Assembly: GCA_011317545.1 (NCBI GenBank)
Contig: WUJK01000003.1
Coordinates: 558,001-622,000 of the forward strand
Reading direction: 5' to 3'
DNA: 64,000 bases
Origin: Coniella vitis
Taxonomy: Eukaryota > Ascomycota > Sordariomycetes > Diaporthales > Schizoparmaceae
Every line of letters begins with the position of its first letter. The stretch's first letter is position 1. The notes beneath the pieces are model-generated. The model saw nothing but the letters and a program-made list of their open reading frames with translations. It did not search any database and was not told where the DNA came from. Below, piece by piece: positions 1 to 10,450 of the stretch. The position numbers were made by a program, and so were the translations under genes.

Positions 1-741
1 CCTTGAAAGTTGTGAGTCCGTGCATGTCCTGCTTCCCAGACTATGGACGGACTCAGGGACCACACCGTTGGAACGAGAGCCATCTATCGCAATCTCGGGT
101 GATTGTCTCGTCCTACGGGATATACCTGTGCTATTGAATACACCGGATTGAACGAGAGCTTCTCTGATACCGGCTGGTGTGGGACTGCGCACCTCGAGCG
201 GCTTTTGCGCGTCAATTTCGTTGTATGGACTGCGCATCCGGGGGCCGAATGATGGCAGACATTCTGTGTTACTTTGATCGGGACTTGACGCGAAATGCTC
301 CGTACGGCGTCCTATTGATAGAGATTTCTGAAGATGGTTCAACGACAGTTGAACTCCACTGGATCCACGGTCTGAATCATTTTGTCGGTCGAGGAATCGT
401 TGGGGGTTAGATTCAACGTCTATTTTGCCACGTTCTTTGAGATGTGGCGCTGATTTACAGTCGTAACGTGGTATAGGTTCTTGAGAGAAGAATGCCGAAA
501 CTTCCTTACGTTCTCTATCGCTCCTTTTTTCCTTCGATTGGCGGCTCCGCACAACCGTTCCCGGGAAAACATGACGAGGTTCTTGTAGGAACGACATGTT
601 GTGGAAAATAAGGTCGGTGACTATTGCGCGTGTTAATGCATATTCATGTAACTTGAAAGGAAGCATACCATATTCATCAGATCTCCGGCCATTATCGAAC
701 AGGCCGGGCTTTAGAAATGGCTGTACCTTTGGCGCAAATAA
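1..741. other. gene-free left edge
   Basis: No coding region, RNA gene or repeat could be supported here. The one ATG ORF of note (177-410, plus strand, 77 codons) has no recognisable family or splice context. The stretch may belong to a gene cut off by the window edge, but nothing in the sequence shows it. Confidence 0.5.
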
Positions 742-1671
742 TTAGGACACATACAGCAATGCCTTGAATATGATACTTACTGTGATCCGATCGGCCAGAA
801 TGGCTTTTGAGTTGAAGTCTTCTGTAGCATCTCTGATATTTATGATATTGTGCTCCTTCTTTCGTTTTTCCCTCTCTTTTTGGTTACCCTTCGTCGGTTT
901 GGCAGTTTTGACGACGCTGTAACGGTCCTCTTTCATCTTGTGCCTGGCTCTCTTTTCGAAGTCGGTGATCGATGGAGAGGTTGTACGGGAACCACAAAGC
1001 TTGAATGGAACAAAATCAGTCTCTTGGTGGATACCATTTGTGCCTGGTTCCGTAGATTCTCCCTCTTGATTTCCACACCCTCCGTTGAACAACCCTGCTT
1101 TGGGGCCAGCGCGCTTGTGTAAGGAGATGCAAGAGTTGCTGGTCGAAGAGTGCCGCTCACGCTTGCGACTTCCTCTCGGAGGTGAGTTTGGAGCCGGAAC
1201 TTTGTATCTTTCAGCATTTTTGGTCGCTGACGCGATGTGTGAACTGCGCACTTCCAGAGTAGGCTGAACTTTGAGGCGATTATTGGGTTCATCATCGGCG
1301 AGACAGCCATTTCGTTGTCGGGGCGATTTCGAAGCTCGCTCGTGTAATCCATACAGCCAATCTGCAACACGATCTTGTTTAATATTGCCCAGAGAATTGC
1401 TGCCGGTATGGAAAAGTCTGCTTGAAAGTTCGTCCTCTCTGCCGTCTTGGACCTCCACATAGGGTCGGGATGCAGCCAGGTTGAGACCACTATGTCGAGT
1501 GGAATTCTTGGTTGGCGACATAACGAGACTGGAGAGTATGCCAAGCGATGATAAAAAATGCCACAGGGATTCCTTTGCGTCCAATGCAGCATATGCAGAG
1601 TCGTATACCAACTTATCCTCGGTTATCCTAAGAAATGGCGACCATCCGTACAAAAAACGAGCTCCGATCAT
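742..1671 (-). CDS. uncertain hypothetical protein, 309 aa, basic C-terminus
   Basis: This is an uninterrupted 309-codon ORF from ATG at 1671 to TAA at 742. Its length in a region of ordinary base composition is unlikely to be chance, but other frames here are also rather open. The C-terminal third is very basic, with RKRERH, EKRARHKMKEDRY and KEREKRKKEH followed by a segment ending LADRITV. That order (basic HKxKEDRY block, Lys/Arg stretch, short RLT/RIT-like end) loosely resembles a motif seen at the end of some lineage-specific fungal proteins of unknown function. No catalytic motif, signal peptide or membrane segment is visible. The product could be nuclear because of the basic clusters; that is inference. 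It may equally be a spurious ORF or a decayed gene, and introns are possible. Confidence 0.35.
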   Translation of the reverse strand: MIGARFLYGWSPFLRITEDKLVYDSAYAALDAKESLWHFLSSLGILSSLVMSPTKNSTRHSGLNLAASRPYVEVQDGREDELSSRLFHTGSNSLGNIKQDRVADWLYGLHERASKSPRQRNGCLADDEPNNRLKVQPTLEVRSSHIASATKNAERYKVPAPNSPPRGSRKRERHSSTSNSCISLHKRAGPKAGLFNGGCGNQEGESTEPGTNGIHQETDFVPFKLCGSRTTSPSITDFEKRARHKMKEDRYSVVKTAKPTKGNQKEREKRKKEHNIINIRDATEDFNSKAILADRITVSIIFKALLYVS

Positions 1672-4600
1672 ATAAGAAAGGGAGCAAGCTTAGCGGAGCA
1701 AAAAAGAGGCAACGACTCCAGAAGACCAACGATGGAGCGCGCCTTGTCAGTTGAGCAAAACCTTGGTCTTGTTAGCAAGATGTAAGCCGCTCGTGTCAAT
1801 GTCGAATATGCTCAAAACAAGATGAGACAGAGAATTGAGGAAGCCTTTCAGCTGTAACTTGTTGATCTGATGACTGGACGCCGTCCTCTGTCCTATAAGG
1901 AAAGTGGAGCGACAACACATCAACCTCCCCTGTGCTCAACCGCACAGCTTGAACTATGGAAGTTACTACTAGGTTTTAACATTGCTCCTACCCTTTGATA
2001 CTTTGGGGTCTTGGTCATGACAACACGAACAGCGCCTGTGCACGTACGCGTCCACGGTCGGCCACGCCTAAGACATCTCCGAGTCGAAGGGGCAAATGCA
2101 AATGTATAACTCACTGACAATTGTCATGTCGAGCTTCACCAAAGGAGCAAAGACCATGTTCTAGTTCAAAGAGCACTATTTGCAAATGTAGGTTTGCGTG
2201 GGCTACAAATCGATGATACCTTCGAGTGCCGGTTCAATGCGAGACTCTCAAATGCTTGAAAAATCCATGGAGATTCTTTTAAGCTTGCTTACCTAGATAT
2301 CTACTAGAGAACTTATACAAAAGTCTTGAAGAAATTTCGATCGTGGCGCTTCAGTTTCCGTAACTATTACAATTGAATATAGCTGAGCCATTGTCTTCTA
2401 ATTCTATATAGCATACATAGATGAGCTGGCCACTCCTGTATCTTGCTCCGCTATAACAGGCGATCTTCCAAAAAGATCGACTGTCCAAGGCCAGGTGCAT
2501 CCGGCAGTTTGTTCTATAAACGAAAAGCAACTCACGAACTGATAATATCAAGAAACCTAAGCTGGTCAATCCACAATAATCCCCCAAGACAGGATGATAT
2601 TGTTCAGACACTGTTAAAGGGTAGATTGACCTAAGAAAAGACTTCACCTACCCCGCTTGCTGAAACCCGATCGTGGATGCTGAGCCTAGATGCCGTCTAT
2701 TCAAACGACATGGAGTACCGCAAGCACCAGAATACCAGCATAGCTTCAGAGGCACCTGAACAGGAGCTTTGCTGGAGTCAGCCCCGTACATGGTTACAGT
2801 GTCTCATCCCATGTCGTCGTCGACATAGCAAGTCTGCCCGCACTTAGACAATCCAGGCTCGAATTTTCGAGGAAGATGCAACCAAAAGTTCCTATTCTGG
2901 CTCGCAGAACCATACTACAATGGTTTACATAGCGTCTTAGGCAAAGCTCACTCAGCACCTAGTACTATGTGCTGTATACATGCTATGCAGAGGGATCGAT
3001 TGCAGGGACAGGTCGGGCAAGCAATCGAGCAAGGTCTAGTAGGACTGGTAGAGTATCGCAGTAATGACAGCAGTTTCACCTTGTGTCCCGTCCGTTTGTA
3101 CCATTATATCGTCACAGTCTTGTTAGTTTCAGCCAGGAATATTATCCACACTGTAAGACCACGGCGGAAAGAAATGCTGGCTGTTTGGAGATCATATGCG
3201 ACGATGCGGTGACCACCTAGGTTGTCAGACCGTGTTCGTTAAACGTTTGAGAAGGCGTTAAGTATCGTGTTTAGTGAACACGTCCTGATTCCCAGCAGCA
3301 GCGCAGGGCTTTGCTTTGTCATCTATCTAGGGCAACCAATGAATCGTATCTGTTCTCCACTGAGACTGCAGGGGCTCCAGGGCGCTGTCGTGACCTGGCT
3401 CAAGATGTCCAGGGGCATAGCTTCATTGGCATGTTGACTTTCGGTTGAAATTGAGACAAGCATCTGATCTATATTGGGGAGGGCGGCCTTACTCAACGCA
3501 CCAGTCACATGTATTCCTCAAAGTAGACAGGCTTGCTTCAAAAACACCGACGCTTGTGTGCAAAAGTCTTCAGGGTGAGCGTACCTGTTCGGAACAGCAA
3601 GTGAGCTATGGCCACACAAGTACCACGCCTGCTGTACAGAGTACTTCCCGTCGAACAACCAGGATACCTTAAATTGCACAAGGTTATGAAAGAAGAGAAT
3701 GTTGGATCTGAGAGAGCTCAGCTCTGGCACCAACACCAGCGCCAGCGCCAGCGCCAGCACCAAGCGCCAAAGCCAGAGCCAGAGCCAGAGCGAGCCCCAG
3801 GGAGGAGTACGGCCCAGTGCATCTACCACTCCGTACGGCCGACGTCTACTTGAGCTGGCAAGCTGGCAAATGGTAGAAGCGCAAACCACCACTGACAATC
3901 CAGCACTGGCTGGTGGCAGGAAACGAGAAGGCTTGTTGGTGGCAGTGCTCAAAACGCGGGTTATCACGTTTGATGCTTGTTTGGACAAGCGACCCTTGCT
4001 GGCCGCTTATGCTCGTCTGCTATACTATGTATGTAGACACACAGACACTGCCGCTAGAGTGTCGACTACCCCGCGGGCGGCCAGAATGCACACTGTGGAT
4101 TTGCTCAGATAGCAGATGGGATGACGCCCAAGAGTGAAGAGGAGCTTGCAAGTGTGCCCCGTAGGTACGTTGCCCAAATCCAGCGCGGCATATAAGTACT
4201 TGATCAAGGCCAGGCCAGGCAGCTGCACATGAATCAAGGCTGCCTCCGGATTCCGTTGTCGCGCCTTCCCTAGCTCCCCCCATCACGAGCACCATCAGAG
4301 TTCGTGTGGCCTTTTTTGTTCGATAGTCCGCGTCGGAAGTCTGATTTCTCCTCCCTCCACCATTGCTGAGTGCCATCGCTCCAGCAGACTTTGACCACGT
4401 TACACAGTCAGTACCTCTTGAGCGTAGCGTTGCCCGTCCATCACCCGCGTACCAGCAACAGCAAGAACATAGGAGCGAAACACCGGTCATCTGAGATCAT
4501 TTCACGCAAGGGACAACAGCGCGTTCTATTCGGTTAACGCTTGACATCTTTGTGGCCTTGCATCCCGCTCGCCTGCAAATTCCACGACTGGAACGAGAAG

Positions 4601-4739
4601 TACCCGGTCCTTGGTGTACCGCCAACATCCCACGGGTTGTCGTACTAGATTGTCCAGGCCCACAGCTCTCCTTTCGATAACCTCATTGCTTCCCGTGGCA
4701 ACAGAAGCGCATCCGGGTTCCGATATTGTGGTAGTCAGA
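1672..4739. other. 3 kb intergenic region upstream of the RRM gene
   Basis: No gene was recognised. It holds an imperfect GCCAGC/GCCAGA hexamer repeat (about 3735-3792), one copy of the dispersed 9-mer TACTATGTA (4023-4031) and a TATA-like string near 4190. The right-hand part is presumably promoter and leader of the RRM gene that starts at 4740. Confidence 0.6.
3735..3792. repeat. imperfect GCCAGC/GCCAGA hexamer repeat
   Basis: About nine units of a GCCAGM-type hexamer run together with small variations. ORFs reading through it in several frames are low complexity (QRQRQ, SASAS, ALALA types) and are artefacts of the repeat. Confidence 0.8.
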
Positions 4740-5697
4740 ATGACTTCCACCACGAAACTGTTCATTGGGTAGGTCAGCTCGGCAGTCGACTTAGCAGGAT
4801 CATTTTCCATCTAACAAGCCTTCAGCGGTCTCGCCTGGCACACCGAAGAGGCTACTTTGCGACAGAAGTTTGAAGAATTTGGTGTCGTTGACGAAGCTGT
4901 ATGTGGCATACTGACACTGTTGAGCCTACAACACGGTCGACGCAGTTTTTCCTACCCCTCCGGCTGTTGCATCTTTTCCCTCGTAAGATGAAAAGCTTTA
5001 ATCTTGTTGACAATTTCTCCTCTTCCTTCGTACAGGTTGTCGTCAAGGATCGCGACACAGGCCGCAGCCGTGGTTTTGGCTTTGTCCGCTTCACCAACGA
5101 AGAAGATGCGAATCGAGCCATTAGTGCAATGAACAATGTCGAGTGAGACGCTCCTGCGTGATCAGCCGAATACATCTCCTACTATGTTAACACATGACTT
5201 TCCTAGATTCGATGGTCGGGCGATCCGTGTCGACAAGGCCTCTGACAACGGGCCACGAGGAGGCTACCCACCTCGTGGCGGCGGTATGATGGGCGGATAC
5301 GGTATGCGAGGCGGGTTTTCCGGTATGGGCGGGCCTGGGATGCCTCAGATGGCCTATGGCTATTCTCATCAGAACCAACATCTAGGAGGCCGTCCCATGT
5401 ATGGTACGCAGCAACAATACGCACCTGCCGGATACCCTCCTCAGCAAGCTCCATTATCGTACAACTCCTATCCACAGCCAGGTGAGTGGACAAAATCTAT
5501 CAGGCGGCGATAGTCTAGCTGTGGTGCCAGATGGAATCCAGCGTGGTGTGGCTAATCATGCCTTGTGCAATACAGACGGCTATGGTACTGGCTGGCAGCA
5601 ACCTGGAGGATATGCATATGGGGGCGACCAACATGTCTCCGCTCAGCAGCAGCAGCAGCAGCCTCCATCGGGTGCTCCTCCAGGATATCAAAGCTAG
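4740..5697 (+). CDS. glycine-rich RNA-binding protein with one RRM, 201 aa
   Basis: Five exons join in frame: 4740-4768, 4826-4898, 5036-5142, 5207-5481 and 5576-5697. All introns are GT-AG and each join restores the RRM consensus. The protein has a single RRM at about residues 6-81, with RNP2 as KLFIGGL (6-12) and RNP1 as RGFGFVRF (46-53). A low-complexity tail rich in Gly, Tyr, Gln and Pro follows, with PRGGYPPRGGG, YGTGWQQPGG and a run of six Gln. This is the layout of small plant/fungal glycine-rich RNA-binding proteins, which bind mRNA and can condense through the tail; a role in RNA processing or stress response is family knowledge, not shown here. The start follows directly from the RNP2 strand, leaving a five-residue N-terminus. 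The first exon is only 29 nt. Confidence 0.93.
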
Positions 5698-6747
5698 TGG
5701 CAAGGCCGCACATTACAACTCTCGTTCTGTCCTGGGAGATTGCTTGAACAGTCAAATATCTTGAGGCGCAAGGCCAGCGAGATGCAACAATTCCAGCAAC
5801 AGCTCCAGCAACTTTCTCGTCGAGGCTGTTTTAGCGGACCATGTTTTTTCAGTCTCGATATCCCGGGACTGCGGCCATGACCATGTCAACATGGTATGAT
5901 GCATGAAATGCGCGGTATTTTGAAATGGAGCGAACGAGCCGCTTCCCATCCCTCGCTTCGGAGTACTATGCCTGCAATTGCGAACGACTGAATTGATTCA
6001 CCCTTGCTTGACGACCGCTTAAAATGATACCCCGGATCTAAAGGATTGCGAGATCAGAGCATACTCTTCAGTTTGCTGCGAGGTTGAGAAATATCAATGT
6101 ATACTGTTTGCAAAATGGGACCAGGTCTTTCCAGTCGTGCGGCAATGGTGAGAAAGTATTGAGGGGGTTGCGACTTAGGAAGTATGCTTGGGTGGCCTGG
6201 ATCGAAGAAGAACCGGGTTTGTGGCGGCCTTGGCCAAAATATGATGTATACTTATTGCAAAGTTCCTTTCACCTTCTATCCCTTTCCTTTCGTTTTGTTC
6301 AATCCATTTCAGTCTTCTTTTCTTGTGGTTCTTAGCCTTCTCCTGGTTCGCACTTGGTGTTCTTCGTGCATATCTGCGTGACTATGGGCTCATGCGTCAG
6401 CACTTGATTTTCCCTGGGGGTTTGACGTCATCAGCGAGGTTGTTGCAATTTCCATATGGACAATACTCGCTGTGCCCTCTTCTTCTATTGGTCTGTAGCC
6501 CTTAGACTAGCCGTTAACGGACGACTTGTCTGTCTTTGAGCAAATTGCTAAGATCCGTTACGGGGTTTCGAGTACGTCAGGCTCGCAATGTACAGTGAAG
6601 CAGGATTTCTCGAGGAGAGCTTCCTGCAGACCGCTTGGAGCCTGTCGATGCCCAAAAGATTATAATTCTGTAACAAAGAAATATATCCAGTAAAAGCACA
6701 GCTGTCCCTGGCGTCCGTCTATGTCCCATATGCCTCAACTCAGACTC
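5698..6747. other. convergent intergenic region, RRM gene / cyclotransferase
   Basis: About 1 kb between two converging genes. It must hold both 3' UTRs. No ORF with family resemblance and no repeat was found. Confidence 0.6.
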
Positions 6748-8042
6748 TCAGGGGTTGAAGTGCTTCTCCGTCTCCTCTAAACCATCGTCCTCTTGCGGCT
6801 CATGCAAGTCCTCCTGAGACACCGCGCCCTTTACTAGGGGATTAGCTCCTTGCTCGCGCGCTATAATGGCTCTCACTCGCTTGGACAAATCTGTAATGTG
6901 CTCATCACCACTCTCGGGGCTTAAATCCTGCAGGGCTGTGTCGAGATGTAGGAGGTAGTCGCGGTTGAGGCCGCTGGGTCCTTCGGAGCGATAAATGTGC
7001 TCGGCGAGAGCCTGGACATCCTGTGGGCCCGTGAATTGTTCATTTTCGGGTGTGCCGATGTAGGCGAGGGTGCGAATTGGGTCTTGGTGCTGGGCTACGT
7101 TGTTCGTGGAATAGGAGGAGGAGGTTGGTGCAGAAATAGTAGAGCTTGCTGCATGAAAGGCGGTGTAGTGAATGCTGTAGCCGTTGATTTCGCGAATGTC
7201 GAGATACTCCTTGACCTCGGCGACTTTTTCTGGAATGATGCGGTAGGCGACACCCCAGACTTTGCCGTCTTCGGGGGCCGGATGGGGATCGGAGAGGGTG
7301 GCCCAAAAGGACCGCTCGATGAGGGTGACGACACGTCCAGGCTTTTCGGGAGTGCCACGGTGGTCTTGGCTGTGTATACGATAAAAGAAGAAGATGCGAG
7401 TATTAGCAGTGTGGCCTTTTAAGACGTTCGCGTTGGATGCCCATATTCTTCAGCGTACCTTGCCTGTATTTATATCGGTCAGCAGCGAACTCAACGGGCA
7501 ACCTCGCACGAGAGGAACTTTAAGATGGAAATCTGGGTGCGTGATTGCGCCTAATTTTCCCAATTCAAACTTCGTACACGCATTGAATCCCAACTTATGG
7601 TATACTGTCGCAACAAAAGTGTGGCTCTCAAGTTTGCCGGATTGTTACAGGACGACGCCCTTAACTTCTAGTGTCTGGCCAGACGCCAACACCTTTTTCA
7701 TATGGAAAGATATTAAACTGGAATTATGGCTTACCTGCCAGAACCTACGAACATATCCGTTCACCCAACCAGGTATTCTCTGGTCTTGACATCAATCCGT
7801 TAGCAAGTCAGTCTAGATCTCAATTTGTTGGGCAGAGTCTTTACCAAAGTGAGGCGGTGGCTTCCAAATCAAGCTCCTGTGATTCAGTCGTTAGGCCAAG
7901 GCTATTGGATAAAGACTACTTCAAGTATAAATGACAAACGAGGAGGAGCACTCAGCTGCGCACAAGTCACGACGTACCCGTAGCCAAAGAGCCAGAATTC
8001 GCCGTTATCAGGGGGAGGGGCGCCAGGGTCTTCAATGGTCAT
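6748..8042 (-). CDS. gamma-glutamylcyclotransferase, ChaC/Gcg1 (glutathione-specific) type, 257 aa
   Basis: Five exons on the minus strand: 8042-7978, 7876-7845, 7784-7735, 7463-7459 and 7369-6748, giving 774 nt with no internal stop. The product has the ChaC hallmarks: FGYGSLIW (residues 19-26) for the substrate loop, RIPGWVNGYVRRFWQAS (35-51), DHRGTPEKPGRVVTL (53-67), VWGVAYRI and the catalytic-Glu motif RExNGY (Glu111). The family cleaves glutathione to 5-oxoproline and Cys-Gly in the cytosol, so a role in glutathione turnover is expected. The fourth exon is only 5 nt (GCAAG). Without it the frame is lost and FWQAS..DHRGT is broken; with it the match to the family is exact. The acceptor of exon 3 is AAG rather than CAG/TAG. 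The tail after about residue 200 is acidic and unremarkable. The gene converges on the RRM gene and diverges from the EF-hand gene. Confidence 0.92.
7459..7463 (-). other. 5-nt internal microexon of the cyclotransferase gene
   Basis: On the minus strand the exon reads GCAAG, preceded by AATACAG and followed by GTACGC. Upstream there is a GCTGAC branch-point-like string about 15 nt from the acceptor; downstream the 89-nt intron has GCTAATA before its CAG. It supplies Ala50 and two bases of Ser51. The flanking introns are 271 and 89 nt. Confidence 0.85.
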
Positions 8043-9400
8043 GGCTGCAATCTCACTTTCGGTAGTGCAATTCAAACAAAAAAGACTGAAAGGAGGAAAT
8101 GCAAGAAGACTATTTCCTCGGTAGTGAGCGTCGTCAAGTAGATTCTTTAAGGAGCGAGACTAGGGCAAGTATCTGGTGCACACTCTACATAAAGTCTATG
8201 CGAGAGATTTGTATGCATGCAACGGAAGAGTCACGATCATACGTACCGGAGATATTAGGTAATCGACTGTCGTGATTCCAATTCGAAAAGCTGTGATGCG
8301 CCTTCCACTGGCCAAGTGAACGTAAGTACAGTGCGCAGGTCTGCACTGGGGCTCGAGTCAATACCTACTTAGGGGTCCAGTGGGGTACATACAGAATTTC
8401 CCGGCAAGAGCTCGCGCCACGGCGCCGAAACGCAGATGCCAAGGCCAAATGCCCCTGTGGCTTGGAAGACCGCCATCCATAGCAGGCTGACGCGAGCCAA
8501 CCTTCGGCTTCAATTGCGTCTTTCCACGGCCAGAATTGTATCCGGGCTGTGCCTAGAGGAGAGGACCATTATGTAGTGCAACAGCCATGCACATAACTTC
8601 ATTCACAGAGGCCAGATTATAGTGGGTGGCTATCAGCCTTGCACAGCCTCGTCCTTCTGGCTGCGATGCTGTCCTCCTGGATTGACTTGCTTTAGGTACA
8701 AAGTAGCCATGCTCTTGAATCACCCGGCGGGCAACCCACGGGTTCTCAATATACTCCAGGTTAGCGCGCTAGCGACTATTAGCACAAAACAGCAATCGGA
8801 GGATTGGTACCTTTCCCGGCGCAGGGTCACTGTCGAGTCATTTGAGCCCGTACTTGATCAATCTGTGAGATCTAAATACCACAAACCCACCTTTTCATTC
8901 GTCTTTTCGTTGCCTCTCCGGCTTCCCCAAGTTGCTTGTCACTAAGAAAAGTCGATGAAACTTGAGCGGCTGAGCAGCCGGCACGCTGATCCTTGATCCT
9001 CACTGACTTGACTGACTGACCGACCAACGAGCAGGGCGTAAATATAAAGCCCCTACAACTCCTCGCTTCCAAGATTGGCGGCACTTATTACATCGTACAG
9101 GGATCGAGGAAAACCCACTCGCCACTGCACCCACCATCCGCACGCCGCCTGGAGCCTGACGCCCAAGCCTGCGCAACGTTGATCCGCCCTATTTCGAATC
9201 CCAGTTCAACCTTTCCCAACGACACCTCGACACAGCCTGCAGCTCTCCTTGTAGCCCGCTCAGCTGTTGAAAAAACTGTCGCTTTTCATATACTTGTGGC
9301 AGTTTCCTCGCCCGCTGCTTGCAGATTCGACTACGCATTGGCTTTGTGCTTTGAATCGCTGTCGCGCTAACGCCCTGTTCCCAACCCCTCACCGTCCACA
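8043..9400. other. divergent promoter region, cyclotransferase / EF-hand gene
   Basis: About 1.36 kb between two diverging genes. A TATA-like TATAAAG lies at 9043-9049, roughly 350 bp before the EF-hand start codon, next to a short (GACT)n-like string at about 9003-9022. Small ORFs here have no family resemblance and probably fall in leaders. Confidence 0.5.
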
Positions 9401-10450
9401 ATGGCGTACAATCAGCCCTACAACCCAGACGCTCTTCCTCGGTAAGGTTGCTTCCTCAGTGAGCTGCGACAGTTTGAGAGACGGTCGTACTACCAGCTTG
9501 CTAAGACAAGATATTCTGAACATAGGTTCGCGGAGCCGGAGCACAAGGGCACCCCGCCTCCACAACAGTACGCAGCTGTTAAGCCTCTTTCCCCCCGACC
9601 ACCACAACACCAGCAGCAACACCAAAGCCAAGGCCGGCTCTCTCCTCACCCACCCCCGGGACAATATCGAAGTAACACCCAATACAGCCAGAGCTCGCAG
9701 TACAGCCATCATGGTAATGGCATGTCGCCCCCTCCAGTCGGCGGGCAGCGCCCCCCACCTGTTCAAAACCGCCCGGCCGCGGCCTCGAGACCTCCACCAA
9801 GCCCTGCGCCTGGCGATGATAGAGACCCCACGCTCCTGCCTCTGTTCCGAGCAGTCGATAAGAACGGTACGCTCTTCAGCATACGCCTATAAAGTTTTAT
9901 CCTGTGCCAACTGCAAGATCTCTATACCTGAGCCAAAGGGCTTCTCATGCACTGAGGTTGCAATGTACTGATTTGGCAGCGCACAGGCACCGGACAGCTC
10001 TCTGAGCGCGAACTCTCTGCTGCTCTCGTCAATGGTGACTGGACGGCCTTTGACCCGCATACGGTGCGCATGATGATCCGCATGTTTGACAGCGACCGCT
10101 CCGGCACGATTGGCTTTGACGAGTTTTGTGGGCTGTGGTCCTTCTTAGCCTCGTGGCGTACCCTCTTCGATCGCTTCGACGTCGACCGCTCGGGCAACAT
10201 TCAGCTGGACGAATTCCGTGACGCCCTCATCGCCTTCCGGTACCGCCTCTCGGAGCGCTTTGTGGAGCTTCTTTTCCAGACGTACGACAAGCGCAACGAG
10301 GGCCAGCTGAGCTTCGACTTGTTTGTGCAGGCATGCATTAGCCTGAAGCGCATGACGGATGTGTTCAAGAAGTATGATGATGACCGAGATGGATACATCA
10401 CCTTGAGCTTTGAGGATTTCTTGACCGAGATCCTGAGACAGCTCAAGTAA
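9401..10450 (+). CDS. penta-EF-hand (PEF/ALG-2-like) calcium-binding protein, 281 aa
   Basis: Three exons join in frame: 9401-9441, 9526-9866 and 9987-10450. The first 115 or so residues are rich in Pro, Gln, Ser and Tyr, as in peflin and yeast Pef1. Five EF-hands follow: loops at about 125-136 (DKNGTGQLSE), 162-173 (DSDRSGTIGFDE), 192-203 (DVDRSGNIQLDE), 228-238 (DKRNEGQLSFD, non-canonical) and 258 onward (DDDRDGYITL). EF1-EF3 keep the acidic ligands; EF4 has Asn/Glu replacing Asp positions and is probably weak; EF5 in this family serves dimerisation. PEF proteins act as calcium sensors that bind Pro-rich partners in vesicle traffic, membrane repair and (in yeast) polarised growth. Exon 1 encodes only 13 residues plus a split codon; the ATG context and the perfect phase support it. 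Confidence 0.93.

Noticed and set aside
4020..4490. 156-codon ORF on the minus strand (with a 70-codon one nested)
   Set aside because: Low similarity to anything known, in the promoter of the RRM gene, and contradicted by open frames on the other strand.
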